Assembly (NCBI GenBank): GCA_039881145.1 | Contig: JAYKKI010000061.1 | Location: forward strand, 8,713,501 to 8,777,500 | DNA from: Druceiella hillmani | Taxonomy: Eukaryota > Arthropoda > Insecta > Lepidoptera > Hepialidae | Length of the DNA stretch: 64,000 nt | Direction: 5' to 3' | In this document: positions 35,250 to 47,324 of the stretch, piece after piece | Layout: the number at the start of each line of letters is the position of its first letter | Numbering within the stretch: position 1 is the stretch's first letter | Position numbers and translations under genes: made by a program | Notes under the pieces: generated by a model | The model's database searches: none | What the model saw: only the letters and a program-made list of their open reading frames with translations | What the model was told of the DNA's origin: nothing

Positions 35250-35543
35250 AACATCAACGTAAACATCAACATAAACGTCAAATAAACACCAACATAAACG
35301 TCAACGTAAACATCAACATAAACGTCAATGTAAACATCAACATAAACGTCAAAGTAAACATCAACATAAACGTCAAAGTAAACATCAACATAAACGTCAA
35401 CGTAAAGATCAACATAAACGTCAATGTAAACATCAACATAAACGTCAAAGTAAACATCAACATAAACGTCAAAGTAAACGTCAACATAAACGTTAAAGTA
35501 AACATCAACATAAACATCAACGTAACCCCAACGTAAACTTCAA
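35250..35543. repeat. 12-bp minisatellite, about 24 units
   Basis: The units alternate aacataaacgtc and aacgtaaacatc (or aaagtaaacatc), giving a 24-bp higher-order period over about 290 bp. It yields repetitive N/I/V and M/F/T/L frames of about 115 codons on the two strands, which I regard as artefacts. Confidence 0.95.
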
Positions 35544-36010
35544 CGTCTTGGCTTATTCCACACATTGAATTCTTCTCCAATACGAATGCAGAACAAACGA
35601 ACGTTACATCACAAATTTTCAGATACAAAATAAATGTTTCTACAATATTATGTCGTAATTAATTGTTTTCTACACAAATAAGTATGAGAATAATACCTTA
35701 TAAAAACACTAGCTCAGTGGTCCATGATGAGAGTGTTCTAGAAATGCAACCAACAAAGCCAAATGAAGAAGCATTGCAAAAACTGCCATGATATGCGTCT
35801 CCACTCGGCTTTTTTTATTGTCTCGTCTGAGCACTATGCCAGAATCCATGGCCGGTATCAATATGACAGGAGCGAGAAAAAGTATTAGACATCATATAAA
35901 CCAGCCATATTAGAACTCGCTCCTAAGATATGGTGAAAAATTGAAAACTACGAGGGGAGGTTCAAAAGTCCGCGGAACAAAAGGGTTGTAAGTTAAATAA
36001 AATAATGAAA

Positions 36011-36383
36011 CTATTTCTCTTTTTCAATATAATACCTCTTAAGCCTAATACATTTACCAGATCTTGAAGTCAACTTCAATTTGAATCAAAAACTTGAATC
36101 AAATGATCTGATACGCCAACTAATGCAGAAAGTTGTTTCTTCTTCAGGCGAGCATCTCCCAACACAAGTTTTTCGACTTTTTCGACAATATCGGATGGTG
36201 GTCTCAATCGTCCGTCCTGGGTGGAGGTCGTCTTCAGTCGAGTCTCCACCTTGTTTAAATAGATCATGCCACTCGCAAACCACGATTTTACCAGGGCAAC
36301 GATCTCTGTAAGATGACGGTTTGAGGAGTTTTTCCTTGCTGGGTGAAGAATTTAATCAAAATACGTAATTCGATTTGGTCCAT
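36011..36383 (-). pseudogene. Mariner transposase 2: N-terminal part fused to the last residues
   Basis: Reading leftwards from ATG at 36383: MDQIELRILIKFFTQQGKTP, then after breaks VCEWHDLFKQGGDSTEDD (HTH region) and, in another frame, IVEKVEKLVLGDARLKKKQL. Next comes a jump to SRSGKCIRLKRYYIEKEK and a stop at 36011-36013, the normal mariner C-terminus. The whole DD34D catalytic domain is deleted and at least two frameshifts remain. This is a typical non-autonomous mariner deletion product. Confidence 0.8.
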
Positions 36384-36435
36384 GTTCGCAGTACACTTCC
36401 AGATTTACTTCTTTAAGTGACGATTATTTCTTAAC

Positions 36436-36469
36436 GAATGACGTTAGGGCTTGACATTTGACTTATATA
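36436..36469 (-). promoter_or_regulatory. Core promoter of mariner element 2 (TATA + initiator)
   Basis: On the minus strand TATATAAG (36469-36462) is followed by TCATTC (36441-36436), with its A 30 bp from the first T of the TATA box. This fits the TCAKTY insect initiator. The start would lie about 56 nt before the transposase ATG. Unlike mariner 1, no heat-shock array precedes it. Confidence 0.45.
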
Positions 36470-36599
36470 CCTCTAATGAGATTTTATAAAAAAATTATTA
36501 ATTTCGATACCTATTATCAACAAATAACAACTTTGCTTGCCTTCATACGGATAAAGCTTTGCTGTATTGTATATTTCTAACCTCCTAAGTTGTCTCCTA

Positions 36600-37745
36600 G
36601 GATACTCCCGGGAAGGTTATCGAGAGTTTGATAGTGTTAATACTACTTTTACTTTATATAAAATTAAACGAGTTATTAAATTTAAAAAAAAAACCACATT
36701 AAAAGTGAAATAAACCTCACAAACTATTTGAGAAATATGCGACTAAACATTTATGATGATAGCTTATAAAAGAAATAGATGTCGCTTCGATTAATTAAGT
36801 GTTAGCAGAGTTGAGCAATCTTGATGATTTGTTGCAGATATTGGCTAAATCGCTAACGTATATAACTATAATTTCATTATATTTTTTTTAAATGTTTCTG
36901 CATGATGCGCGTACAGACACGGCCTCATCACAATTTTATAATATTTATTGACAAATGCTTAACTCTTAATTATCAGAACCTAAGCATTTAAATGGTGTGA
37001 CAGAATTTCACTTAAGCATAAAAACCAATCAGTGCGAATGTAGGTACTGAATTATCTATAATAAATCGTAATAAAGTGATATCGGTCAAAATTTCCACCG
37101 TAAGAAAGTCCAGTAATACATTCCTGTTGTTCGATCAATTCGAACGATATCCTTTTCAATTCTGCTACCATGCTTAGCTCTTTTTAACGTTTTCTACATA
37201 ATTTATCTTTTCAGGACAGATAATATAAAATTCAACAATTGGACATTTCCAGGCACGAAGCGTTGAAAGTTGCGGTTACTCCTAAGAACCCTATCATTTC
37301 TCTGCCAAGCAGCAAAGAGCGAACGGCCGATAATGCGCACTTGTATCGGCACGCAGGTTCAAAACAAAGGAAGCGGGCTTACTACCACATCCGCTCACTA
37401 AATGGGCCGTACGCGCAGCACGTACGCGCACCAGCAAGATAAACTAGTGAAGCGTGCCCGGTCACCATCAGCGTACTATCTACTTGACGTCCAGCAACCC
37501 ATACGATATGGTCTTTACAAAATATCACATATATCCCGAATAACTCTGTCATTATTTTAAATGAAAAAGTAAGATTATTTTTTACGAAGTCTAAATAATA
37601 TTCGGCTGTTAATTTCACTTCACTTGAACAATATTTTAAGAAAGTTTATGTGGGAATCAAGACGCCTCGCCCAAATACGTGTATCTAATATGTACATAAA
37701 ATGTGTATAATTGCTATGTCTGTACATTGTCTACATTTAGTTAGC
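36600..37745. other. No gene; holds copy 2 of an unnamed dispersed repeat
   Basis: 36745-36945 resembles 18720-18965 (gaaatagatgtcgcttcg, attaattaagt, catgatgcgcgtacag). A GC-richer patch lies at 37300-37445, with gtacgcgcagcacgtacgcgc. The 67- and 78-codon frames there are unrecognised. Confidence 0.4.
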
Positions 37746-37749
37746 CAGT

Positions 37750-38930
37750 TACATAAAAATGATTTAGTTGGACATAATAAAAGTGATAGAATACAAAAAT
37801 ATAACATTTTACGAAATTTTGTCTGTTTGTATTACGTTTATTTATTTGGTCACGCATCGCAAAGACAACTGAAGTGATTCTAATGGGGTTTGAACTGTTG
37901 AAATCAGTAGGACCTGAGGATCAGTTCACTGAAAACGAAGATATTGTAATTTGAAATTTCAATATAAAGCGAATTTACTTGAAAAAGTTTTCTTTTTCAT
38001 TACATCATTATAGATGAGATTATCTATATATAACCTTGAATCCTATGTTGAATATATTTGGCGTTAATTTTGTAGAAATTCATTATTTACAATTAAATGA
38101 AACTCACGTAGTTTCATTTAAGTTGAATCCTATGGTTAAAGTACATTAACATTTTTTTATAAATTTATTTATTTTTTATTTTTATATACCTATTATATTA
38201 CACATACGCGACAAAATATTTTTATACGAAAATTAAAAAAAAATCATGCATTTATGGGTTAATATGAATCATGAACTATATCTACACTATGTTTCATATA
38301 GACCTGTCCAGTCTTTCAGGCGTCACTAAACAATAAACATTCATGTTGTGATTAATTAACATTCTAAGCGAGCGAACCACGGGTAACGAGTGTTAGTCCC
38401 ACATGAACTATACGCATACCAATTTTGACAGCGATTCATTGCTTACTTACAGAAATATTAGGTAACACAAACTGACAATGTGCATTTATGAGATTAATTA
38501 GGATCTGATATAAATATATATTACCAAGTCAGAAACACTCTCTTTCACATAAAACAGATCTATTTACAAAAATGATTTAGTGGGACATGATAAATATAAT
38601 AGAATACAAAAATAACATAGGCATTTTTCCTGTATTATGTTTATTTATTTGTTTGTGCATCACGCAAGGGCCGCTGAAGGGATTCTAATGGGAATGTTTG
38701 AATTAGTGGAATTTATATGACCTATTATTTACATAGCTAGCAAAAATTATGTAAATTATGCAGTCGATAATAATGTTTGTATAAAAAATATTTTAACAGC
38801 GATTCATTGCTTAGTTACTGAATTATTAGGTGACAAACAATCGGACAAAGTGGCACAATTTCACATTTGTAATATTAGTTAGGGTCTAATATAAATATAC
38901 AAAGTCATTCTATGTCAAAGTAATACAATT
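37750..38930 (+). repeat. Local tandem duplication, unit 1 interrupted by foldback copy B
   Basis: 37750-37917 matches 38567-38727 (aaaatgatttagtnggacat, gatagaatacaaaaata, gattctaatggg). 38425-38535 matches 38805-38920 (agcgattcattgcttac, ttaggt, atataaatatat), in the same order. The first unit is about 500 bp longer between these blocks and contains foldback copy B. Divergence suggests an old duplication. Confidence 0.6.
38036..38134 (+). mobile_element. Foldback element family, copy B (short), with 12-bp flanking repeats
   Basis: A 75-bp element (38048-38122) holds the family tail ttgaatatatttggcgttaa, then ttcattatttacaattaaatg and the collapsed palindrome gaaactcacgtagtttc. The flanks are perfect direct copies of ttgaatcctatg (38036-38047 and 38123-38134). 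The arms are reduced to about 8 bp by internal deletion, while both outer ends are kept. Confidence 0.85.
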
Positions 38931-38939
38931 TTGGGAGAT

Positions 38940-41900
38940 ATTCAGACTTGATGTCTCAGATGTTCATGATTTTTGGTAAGCAGGAATATACCATAGACTT
39001 ATGAAAAAGTACCTACTGTCCTACAAAGATCAGTAATTTAAAAATAAAGTTATACAGGTTTGGTATATTTTTCCCAAACTATGTGTATTACTGATGTCCT
39101 GTATCGCCTAATGCCATTGAGCTCCCATGACAGAATTTTACTGTATGTATTACATTACAAAACAATTTTGATAATTTTTGAAAATTTTTAATATTGTCAC
39201 TTTTTGAGAAATCCAAATTTGAATATTGAACTGAAAATTTTCAAAAAAAATGTTTAAATTGTAACACCTGTCTTGTGGCATGTCACATTAAAGTCTCTTC
39301 AAGAACTTTAATAGTCCCAGATCAGTATCACCGCTGGTTGCCAACGTACAAGGTAATTAAGTGTCAAAACGTGTAATGTTTTGACAAAAAATAAAATGAA
39401 ATGAATAACATCAAAAGCAATTATGCTACGCGACTGAAATTGGATATTTTTTCACAAGTCTATAATATGTTGTTGCATACAAAAAATCATGAAAATCTGA
39501 TATATCAAATCTGAATCAGTGTGTTGATTTGACATGGAATGATCTATATAATACGATCAAATCAGAAATATCCTTTTTCATGTAAAGCAATGCATCAAAA
39601 TCGGTCGGCATGTTGCAGAGTTACAGGGAAATGTATAAAAAAACAAACAACTGGAGGCACGGTTCAATCGTATAAACAAAGTTTGAGTTGAAATGAAAGA
39701 TCAATTTCTTCTAATTTTTCATCTGTTGCTTCCTCGCCACATAAAGGACCGGAAGTACTTATGTTCGGCTTAAATTACGATGTTCCGCCAGATACTATAA
39801 AGATACTACGTCCGGTTAGAGAACATACCGGAAAACTTTCGAGACGACGCTAAGTTTTTAAAACTTCGTCATAGTTACAATTGAAAAACATTCAAGTAGT
39901 TATTATTTTAGTTATTATTTTCCTCCCCTAAGTTTAACATATTCTGTCCACTCACAAAAATATTCAACATAAAAGCAACAAATTTCAACAAAATAAAATG
40001 TGATTCATTTGCTATGGTCAAATGTGTAAAGAAAAAACGAGAAAATTGATTTCTCAACTTCTTAACAAATTTTTATCGTCATATTCTGATTAGCTCACGC
40101 AAGATATGTGACATATGACCAATACATCATCAATCAATGTATTGAACAGCTGCAAAGAATTCAATTAGACAAGTATTCAAGTAAAACGCAATTATCACTA
40201 TTAATTAGCATATACTTAATATTACTAATATTATACATAACATAACATCAATATCATATCTATACTAATATTAATATTATATCGCTCTCGTCGTTATCTC
40301 TGAACCACGACTCTGTACCAACGTTGATAGTCGTCTATTTAAGTGCTTTCCACAGAATGTCACAAATGTGTCGGCGCCACATACCTTCTCTTATAAAAAA
40401 AAATATTTATATTGAACTTTATAATTATTTCAGTTTGAGTTTTAATCTAGGCTCAATATTAAAATACCGCTTTTAACCATTGTCTCGAGAGTGACTAATG
40501 AATTTGAAAAGGAAATTCGGTAAATTTTCTAAAATCCCTCCCTCAACTTTGTACATCAATGTTTCTGAGAACCGAGACCCTTTGTCTCTAATTACAAATT
40601 TAAATACTTTTAATACTCCTTTTTAGATCTCTCTCTCCCTCTCTCTCTATCTCTCTCTCTGTCCTATAAATATTATTCATACACCTACTACAAAAACCGC
40701 TTAACTTAACTCTTTTAAGTTTGCTAAGTTCAGCGTAGCGCGTAGGCTAATTATATTGATATTGAATAAAATTAATAATACAACTTAAAATTAAAACAAG
40801 ATAGCACCAACAGTTGCTTAGCGGGCATGTTTTCTTCGAGAATGTTTATAAATGTGAAACCATAATACAGAGGGCAATGAAAGTGTTACGACCCCTTTTG
40901 TGCTTTCAGAGATCCGAAAATCAACGATTTGAATATTTATGGGACCATAAATATTAGGACCGAAATACAAATCGTTACATTTAAATGCATAACTCGTATG
41001 TTTATCCAAGTTCCGATTTTTATAGTTCGATTATTAGCCACTTCGCAACAGTTTTCGCGGACTGCAATAACTGTCTTCAAGTAGTAATTTCAAGTAGTCA
41101 GTTCACCAAACGATTTCGATACAAGTACATATATGCGCACTCGTTGGTTGTACGCAAGCCAATGCAATGTAACGCAATGCAATAGTGCTTTACATCAATG
41201 AAGTATAGTCTTCGAACGGAACTTTCTCGAATTAATGCGGAGACGTCATGTGCTTTAATGTTCTGTATGGAATAGTAACGTCCGTCATTCGAGTTCGAAT
41301 CGGCAGTCAACTCCACAAAAGCGCACTACAAGTAAGTTCAGGTTGGTGTAAAATAATAGATCTGTTTAATAATCGCCCTCCATGGAATGACCGGCATCTC
41401 CATTAAAATTGTCGTTTAAATTTGTATCAATGTTTTTATTATGATAAATCTTACGTGGCGGCTATCGCTGTCAATTTAGTGTTGACAAAACTGTCCGACT
41501 ATCGGTCGACTATAGTAATTAATTTTGAAAAAAAAAACATGGAGATTAATTATGTCTATATATAAAAGTAGAGAAATTATAATTACACTTTATATTAATA
41601 TATAAGTAAAAATATGTTTAAGATCAAAATTTCACATAAGAAATACGGCTTTATGTAAAGAAAATTTACATAATTTAACGTTATGTAAATATTTATCTAT
41701 TTAATCGTTTTCGTACTATTTAGTCTTCTGTGTCAACATCATACATCTAGCTTTTTCAGCCAAGCGAATCACCTGTATGTATTTCAAATACATTGTATAT
41801 TGTAAAAGACTCAAAGACTACAACAGAGTATAAACGTAAATAAAACAATAAATAAATCCTAAAAATACGAGCAGAACTCAAATAAAAATATACATACATA

Positions 41901-42540
41901 TAAACATTTAAAGGTATATAGCGTTTAAATATTAATTAAGAGTATTATTGATATGCGTAAAAATATAGTGATTTCATAAAAATACATTAATTGTATTACT
42001 CGTAACCTTTCTACTTTTATATTATTAGTTTTCTTTAGTATTTATTGTTTAAATACAACATATGAGAAATATTAAAGTCGACTTAGAGTTTTCTACGTAA
42101 TGGTGTTTTTGAGGCGGCTTGGTAACAAAATGGATCTACAAAAGGCAACTTTGATTATTCCCAAAATCGTGTTTCTCAGCGAAAAAAAATTAAATAACTC
42201 CATATAGAATTATAAATGAATGATTTATTTTCTTTAATTGCACTTTGAGAGCACCTTCATAGCAAATTTCAATATTCTAGGTTGACGGGACCCTACAAAT
42301 TTTAAATATTTGAAACAAGAATACTTTATTGCAACGAGTTGCTTTAAGCAAGCGTCAGAAGCATCGAGCGAGTATCAGAAGTTAGTAGAAACAATTGACA
42401 AATACGAACAACAAACTAGAATATACAAAAGTAAGAAAAAAAATAGTTATTAAAACACTAAAAATGATCGAGGGAATTATTTTCAAACGGAAACTAGAAA
42501 AAGATTACAAAAGGAAATATTTTTCAGATGACATTTGAAT
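38940..42540. other. 3.6 kb without a recognised gene
   Basis: A retroelement-tail-like string catcaaaatcggtcggcatg occurs at 39594. It is followed at 39692-39853 by a 53-codon open frame including EVLMFGLNYDVPPDTIKILR, protein-like but unrecognised. A (CT)n microsatellite lies at 40625-40665. The remainder is A/T-rich. Short frames at 40818-41316 on both strands overlap each other and look like chance. Confidence 0.4.
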
Positions 42541-42559
42541 TAATAGTTATTGACAGTAT

Positions 42560-43140
42560 TTTTCGGGTATAAAGATCCAACGTTTTCCACAATTTAGTAA
42601 CATATACAACGAGGGAGTATTTATGGAAGGTAAAATGTATGTTTGATGATATCATATGCGATACCTATTTTATAATGCTTTCCGGACATAAATTTCCAAC
42701 GTATTCTACAATTTGGTGATATATACAGTGAGGGAGTATTTATGGAAGACAACATGTATGTTTGATGATAAGAATATCATAGGCGATACCCATATTACGA
42801 TGCTTTTCGGACATAAATTTCCAACGTATTCTTCAATTTAGTGGTATATAGAGTGAGGGAGTATTTATGGAAGATAACATGTACGTTTGATTATAAGAAT
42901 ATCACCTATATGCCAATGCTTTCCGGACATACATTTCCAACGTATTTTACAATTTAGTGATATATACAGCGAGGGAGTATTTATGGAAGGTAACATGTAT
43001 GTTTGATGATAAGAATATAGGCGATCGCTACACGACGATGCTTTCAGGATGAAAAGTCCAACATGTTCCAAAATTTAGTAATATACATGGAAAAAGCGTG
43101 TATGGAAGGTGGTATTTACGTTTGATGATAAGAATATATC
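42560..43140 (+). repeat. Tandem repeat, about 120 bp x 5
   Basis: Five units start with tccaacgt at about 42576, 42695, 42820, 42936 and 43057 (spacings 119, 125, 116 and 121 bp). Each holds gagggagtatttatggaag and tgtttgatgataagaatat (partly altered in the last unit). The central units are most alike and the outer ones more diverged, as expected of a satellite-type array shaped by unequal exchange. Confidence 0.85.
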
Positions 43141-43188
43141 TTAAGCAAACGCTACAAATAATCCTTTATTTCCGCCATAAAACATCGG

Positions 43189-43320
43189 ATGGATTTTATG
43201 GATGACAAAAATCCGAAATTGTTAGAAGCGCTAATCACAAAAGCAGTGAATGCTCGTTTGGCTACATATTTGCATCGAGTTGTTATTAATGAAACTAATA
43301 AACTAACAAAATCAAGATGA
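43189..43320 (+). other. Small open frame, 43 codons, unknown
   Basis: From ATG (43189) the frame reads MDFMDDKNPKLLEALITKAV, then NARLATYLHRVVINETNKLT, to TGA (43318-43320). It is hydrophilic and probably helical, starts 50 bp after the 120-bp tandem repeat, and resembles no family I know. It may be a short real product, a coding fragment or chance. Confidence 0.15.
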
Positions 43321-43329
43321 TCAGTGACA

Positions 43330-44505
43330 GATAAATTTATCGTAATTTAAAAGAAACTATACAGTTTTTTTATATCTAAGGTGCTACAAACAAAACATTT
43401 ATCGAAACATCGTGGTATCTGCCAGGTGGCCTGTTTCTAACCTAAACACGAGAATTATTCTAACCTTAGAAATTTTGCACAGCCCAAGAGTATAATATTC
43501 CTAAATCGTTTTTATTCCTAAAGGTAATTAAAGGAAGTTTTTATTATTATCTCATTTTTAATAAATGACGCTCTGTGTAGCAGGTTAGTACAGATGTCTA
43601 CCTTGTAACCAATATAATTTTAAGATTACTCTTAATGTTACGGACACATCATTAATACGGATCTTTAATGACGCGAGTTCTACGCACACTTTACCTCATA
43701 GATGTTTCACTTTATTTACTTTTCTATCAGCGATAGGTAATTGTTATACTTCAACAGGTAGTTTACACATTCCACAGTAGGTATCAAAGCAAATCGAGCA
43801 ATAATTAACGTTACCTATTACACAAAAGGTTACTTAAGAATTATTTTGTATGAAACAACCACAACTATAACGAAGTCTGAAAGGTCCATTTTTTAATTAA
43901 TAAAAACCACTTTACAATATCTTTTTATGAAAAAAATAATACTTTAGATCAACTTAGTGTTTCAAAATAAATAAAATGATTTAATAAAACTTCGTTCACA
44001 ACGTCTCTCAAATATTTTCCAATTGACACATTTTTGCATACGGAGTACTTACGCTTCAGTATTATCTCAGGAAAACACATCGAGTTACCGCATCATATGT
44101 GCAATAATTGTTTTCTTAACTTATTTCTCGTTAATAGTAATCGTGAAGACCATTTACCTGCAAAATTAAAACAATTTTACGTTAGAAAATTCTGATGTAA
44201 AATTATTAACGAAGTTGCATTTTTATTAATATTATCTGCATTTTTATTCTTATTTTTATTGTATATTGCATTTGCTTAGCTTTCGTCATTCTTACATAAT
44301 ACACGCGATACGCATTCCTAAAACTTCTACCGCTTGATGTCCATTTTGAACTTAGCTAAAACAATTTTATATAATTATTTTACTGGAGACGACGACCTTC
44401 AGCCTACTGATATGTTCACACTTAAGCGAGTGCTCGGGAAAGAAGTCGAATAAAATGTTACTGTTTCTATAATTCGGAAATTTGAAAATTAAAGAAATTA
44501 TGGAG
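43330..44505. other. No gene seen
   Basis: AT-rich sequence without recognisable frames or repeats. Confidence 0.5.
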
Positions 44506-44511
44506 GTTTAA

Positions 44512-45183
44512 ATGACTGAGTCACAAGTGCCCTGTCATTATAAAATATCGTTTAGGTTTACAGTGGCACACCAGCCGAAAAACGACTTGGCGTCACAAGT
44601 GTCCTGTCATAAAATATCATTTAGGTTTACAGTAGCACACCAGCCGAAAAACGACTTTGTGTCACAAGTGCCCTGTAATTATAAAATATCGTTTAGGTGT
44701 GCACAGTTACAGTGGCACACCAGCCGAAAAATGACTGCGTCACCAGTGTCCTGTCATTATAAAATATTTTTTAGGTTTACAGTGGCACACCAGCCGGAAA
44801 ATGACTTGGCGTCACAAGTGCCCTGTGATTATAAAATATCGTTTAGGTTTACAGTGACACCAGCTGAAAAATGACTTTGAGTCACAAGCGCCCTGTAATT
44901 ATAAAATATCGTTTAGGTTTACAGTGGCACACCAGCCGAAAAATGACTGCGTCACAAGTGCCCTGTCATTATAAAATATCATTTAGGTTTACAGTGGCAC
45001 ACTACCCGAAAAATGACTGCGTCACAAGTGCCCTGTCATTATAAAATATCGTTTAGGTTTACAGTGGCACACCAGCCGAAAAATGACTGCGTCACAAGTG
45101 CCCTGTCATTATAAAATATCGTTAGGCCCACCAGTCGAAAAATGACTTGGCGTCACAAGTGTCCTGACATTATAAAATATAGC
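44512..45183 (+). repeat. 70-bp satellite, ten units
   Basis: Ten copies of a unit built from gtttacagtggcacaccagc, cgaaaaatgactgcgtcaca and agtgccctgtcattataaaa plus tatcgttta. The repeated cacaagtg/cctgt block occurs at about 44522, 44593, 44662, 44739, 44813, 44881, 44952, 45022, 45093 and 45155. Each unit carries TGAC..GTCA half-sites. The open frame across the first five units is an artefact of the repeat. Confidence 0.95.
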
Positions 45184-45189
45184 TTAATA

Positions 45190-45800
45190 AGGACGTCAAT
45201 CTAAAATAGCTTCATTAAAATAAATAGACTCCATTGCAATTTTAATTTAGGAGAAGAAGCGATGGGAGAACTGCAAGTCAAATTTAAATGTTTATAATTG
45301 TTCAGATATTGTGAATTTTTAGTGCAATATATACTACTCAAAGCCCCATCACTAACCCGGAATGATTTATTTCAACGTAAACGTCAACTCTAGGTGGCGC
45401 AGTAGCGCAATCGCCTAAATCGTAGACGGCACCGATTATATCGTAGTAGATAGTCACTATCCTATATCATTGTGGATAAAATAATGTTGGTACATTGTGA
45501 TTATTTATATCGTTAATGACTACTTGCGAGATTGGACTTTGTATGATACAAAGTAAAGGAATACTATGTAAAAACTTATAATATATCCGTCAACTCGAAA
45601 TAATATATCTGTCAGTACGTCCAAGGCTAGATTATCAATTAACTGGTCGAGACAGAAGGTTTAGAAAAATCTGATATTTCTTTCCTTTTACGAAGTCAAA
45701 AATGTTTGACGTAGTTTTGCGTTTATTCTTCAGGCGTTTATTTGACATGTCGCGCACAGTCACAGACCGCCTTTTGCGAAAGTTCATTTCAATTACTTTG
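45190..45800. other. No gene; A-box-like string only
   Basis: TGGCGCAGTAGCG at 45394-45406 resembles a tRNA/SINE A box, but no B box (GGTTCGANTCC) or cloverleaf follows. Otherwise AT-rich. Confidence 0.4.
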
Positions 45801-45806
45801 ACATAA

Positions 45807-46330
45807 CTAATTCCGAAATAATTGGGGTCGATGTTCCGGACACTCCGAAAAGCAATTTTTCATGTAGGCTCCAAGAAAACCATTATAAATTTTCTGTATA
45901 TAAATCAAATTTATTTCTAGATGATGAGGAAGTAAAAAAATGGTTGTAAAAGATAATATAATCCCCTCCAACATCTTATTTTGAATCTTACTCTCACTCT
46001 TACTTCTCATGGAACCCAGGATACATTGCGGATTTCTTAATTCCATTGACATTGTATACCGTAAATCAACCAACTCTGGAAGTAAACAACATATATAAAA
46101 ATTAACCACTTATTACTTTCATGTTTTTGTTCCAAAGTACGTCGCGTCTTTCTGTCATTTATATCGTCATTTGTATTCCACCAGTGCATATAATAAACGT
46201 GCAAATAGTTTCTGTACAGCTGACCGTGTAAACGATAATCATAATTTTTATTAAAATTTAGCTGCCCGTCGTTGATATTTCTCCAAAAGTTACTTTCCTT
46301 CAAAAACAAACGTTGTCGACGTACTTCCAT
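45807..46330 (-). other. Two overlapping minus-strand open frames, unknown
   Basis: A 97-codon frame (46330-46037, with NFWRNINDGQLNFNKNYDYR and HVYYMHWWNTNDDINDRKTR) overlaps a 100-codon frame (46109-45807, with ELVDLRYTMSMELRNPQCIL and GAYMKNCFSECPEHRPQLFR). An acceptor-like gttgtttacttccag lies at the overlap. Together they could be one frameshifted gene or two exons, but no domain is recognisable and chance cannot be excluded. Confidence 0.2.
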
Positions 46331-46339
46331 CTACGTTCA

Positions 46340-47320
46340 CACTGAACTGTTCGGCAGTCTACAAATAACTATTAGAGGAAACTATTAACACGAACTGAAA
46401 GGAAACCAACAAGCTGACCATTCAGATAAGTATAACCTTTCTGCCGCTAAGCCAATATTATAATCGATTTACATGAAGCGTGTCGTATAAGCTAACTTAA
46501 TGTGAAATGCATTAAAATAAATACTTTAATACACTGTATCGCAGAACACAGATTAAACAATTTCCAGTGTATCAAATATTGTTCTAATATTTGAAACTGA
46601 CTCAGTATTAGAAGAAAGGCTGTATAGAAGAAATAAATAGTTCCTGAAATTTAATCACTTTTAGAAGTGAAGTAATAAGAACATCTCTTTATACTTTAGA
46701 AGCGGTCTAATTAAAAACAAGTTTTAACAAGACGCTTGAAAATTCGCAAAAAAAATTAAAAACAAGTTTTAACAAGACGCTTGAAAATTTAAAATAAATC
46801 ATTAGTGCTTTCTAAAAGCAAGCAATAAATACTAATTTACTTAAATTAATTTTGAGTGTATATTCATCTATGTTTGGAATTAAAACCTAATAATATATGC
46901 ACAGCTAAACTTAAGAAAAATCTGAATGAATAAAGCATTGATAAGGCTTCTTTAAACATTATTTGTAAGCAAACTATTACGATCAAAGGTCGATTTATAT
47001 AAATGTATTACTCGTAATCGGGTCAAATCATTAAAAGCGGACGCCTGACCGAGCGATATTGCATTTTATCATAGTCGCCTACTTTGCCGTGGTAAGAGAT
47101 CTAATAAATACAAACAGATCGATCCCATATTAAAAACAATTAGTTTGACAAGTCCACGATCAACACGACTACGACAACATTGAAATATGCATTCGTATAA
47201 CTCTATCGTTGTACACATATCTTCATTGATCTCACCAACCTACAACCTCGAAAATAAACGATAATTAAAAAAAACTTGTTCACTCTAAAGATGAGCAGGA
47301 ATGTTGCACGGAGAGACCAC
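46340..47320. other. No gene seen
   Basis: AT-rich. It contains the perfect 35-bp duplication listed next. A gaccgagcgatattgc string near 47048 resembles part of the retroelement motif at 19541. Confidence 0.45.
46710..46789. repeat. Perfect 35-bp direct duplication
   Basis: The 35-mer beginning attaaaaacaagttttaaca occurs at 46710-46744 and 46755-46789 without mismatch, 45 bp apart. The identity points to a recent event. Confidence 0.9.
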
Positions 47321-47324
47321 CTAA

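Larger units (their letters stand above)
35949..36595 (-). mobile_element. Mariner element 2, internally deleted, minus strand
   Basis: The right (3') end is TA (35949-35950) followed by cgaggggaggttcaaaagtc and cgcgg, a mariner-type inverted repeat. The transposase reads on the minus strand from 36383. The other end should lie near 36570-36590, where cctccta on the plus strand may be a decayed repeat (GGAGGTT on the element strand). That end is uncertain. The element differs from mariner 1 in both repeat and protein sequence, so it is a second lineage. Confidence 0.7.

Noticed and set aside
35189..35628. 115-116-codon N/I/V and M/F/T/L frames
   Set aside because: Read-through of a 12-bp minisatellite, where the unit length is a multiple of three, so frames stay open.
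39692..39853. 53-codon protein-like frame (EVLMFGLNYDVPPDTIKILR...)
   Set aside because: No family recognised. It directly follows a retroelement-tail-like sequence and is too short to call.
44512..44874. 120-codon frame with repeated SQVPCHYKISFRFTVAHQPK-type units
   Set aside because: Lies in the 70-bp satellite. It breaks after five units and units shift length.
44512..45183. CRISPR-like array
   Set aside because: The whole unit is repeated, with no unique spacers between conserved repeats, and the host is an insect.
45394..45406. tRNA or SINE A box
   Set aside because: No B box and no cloverleaf folding nearby.
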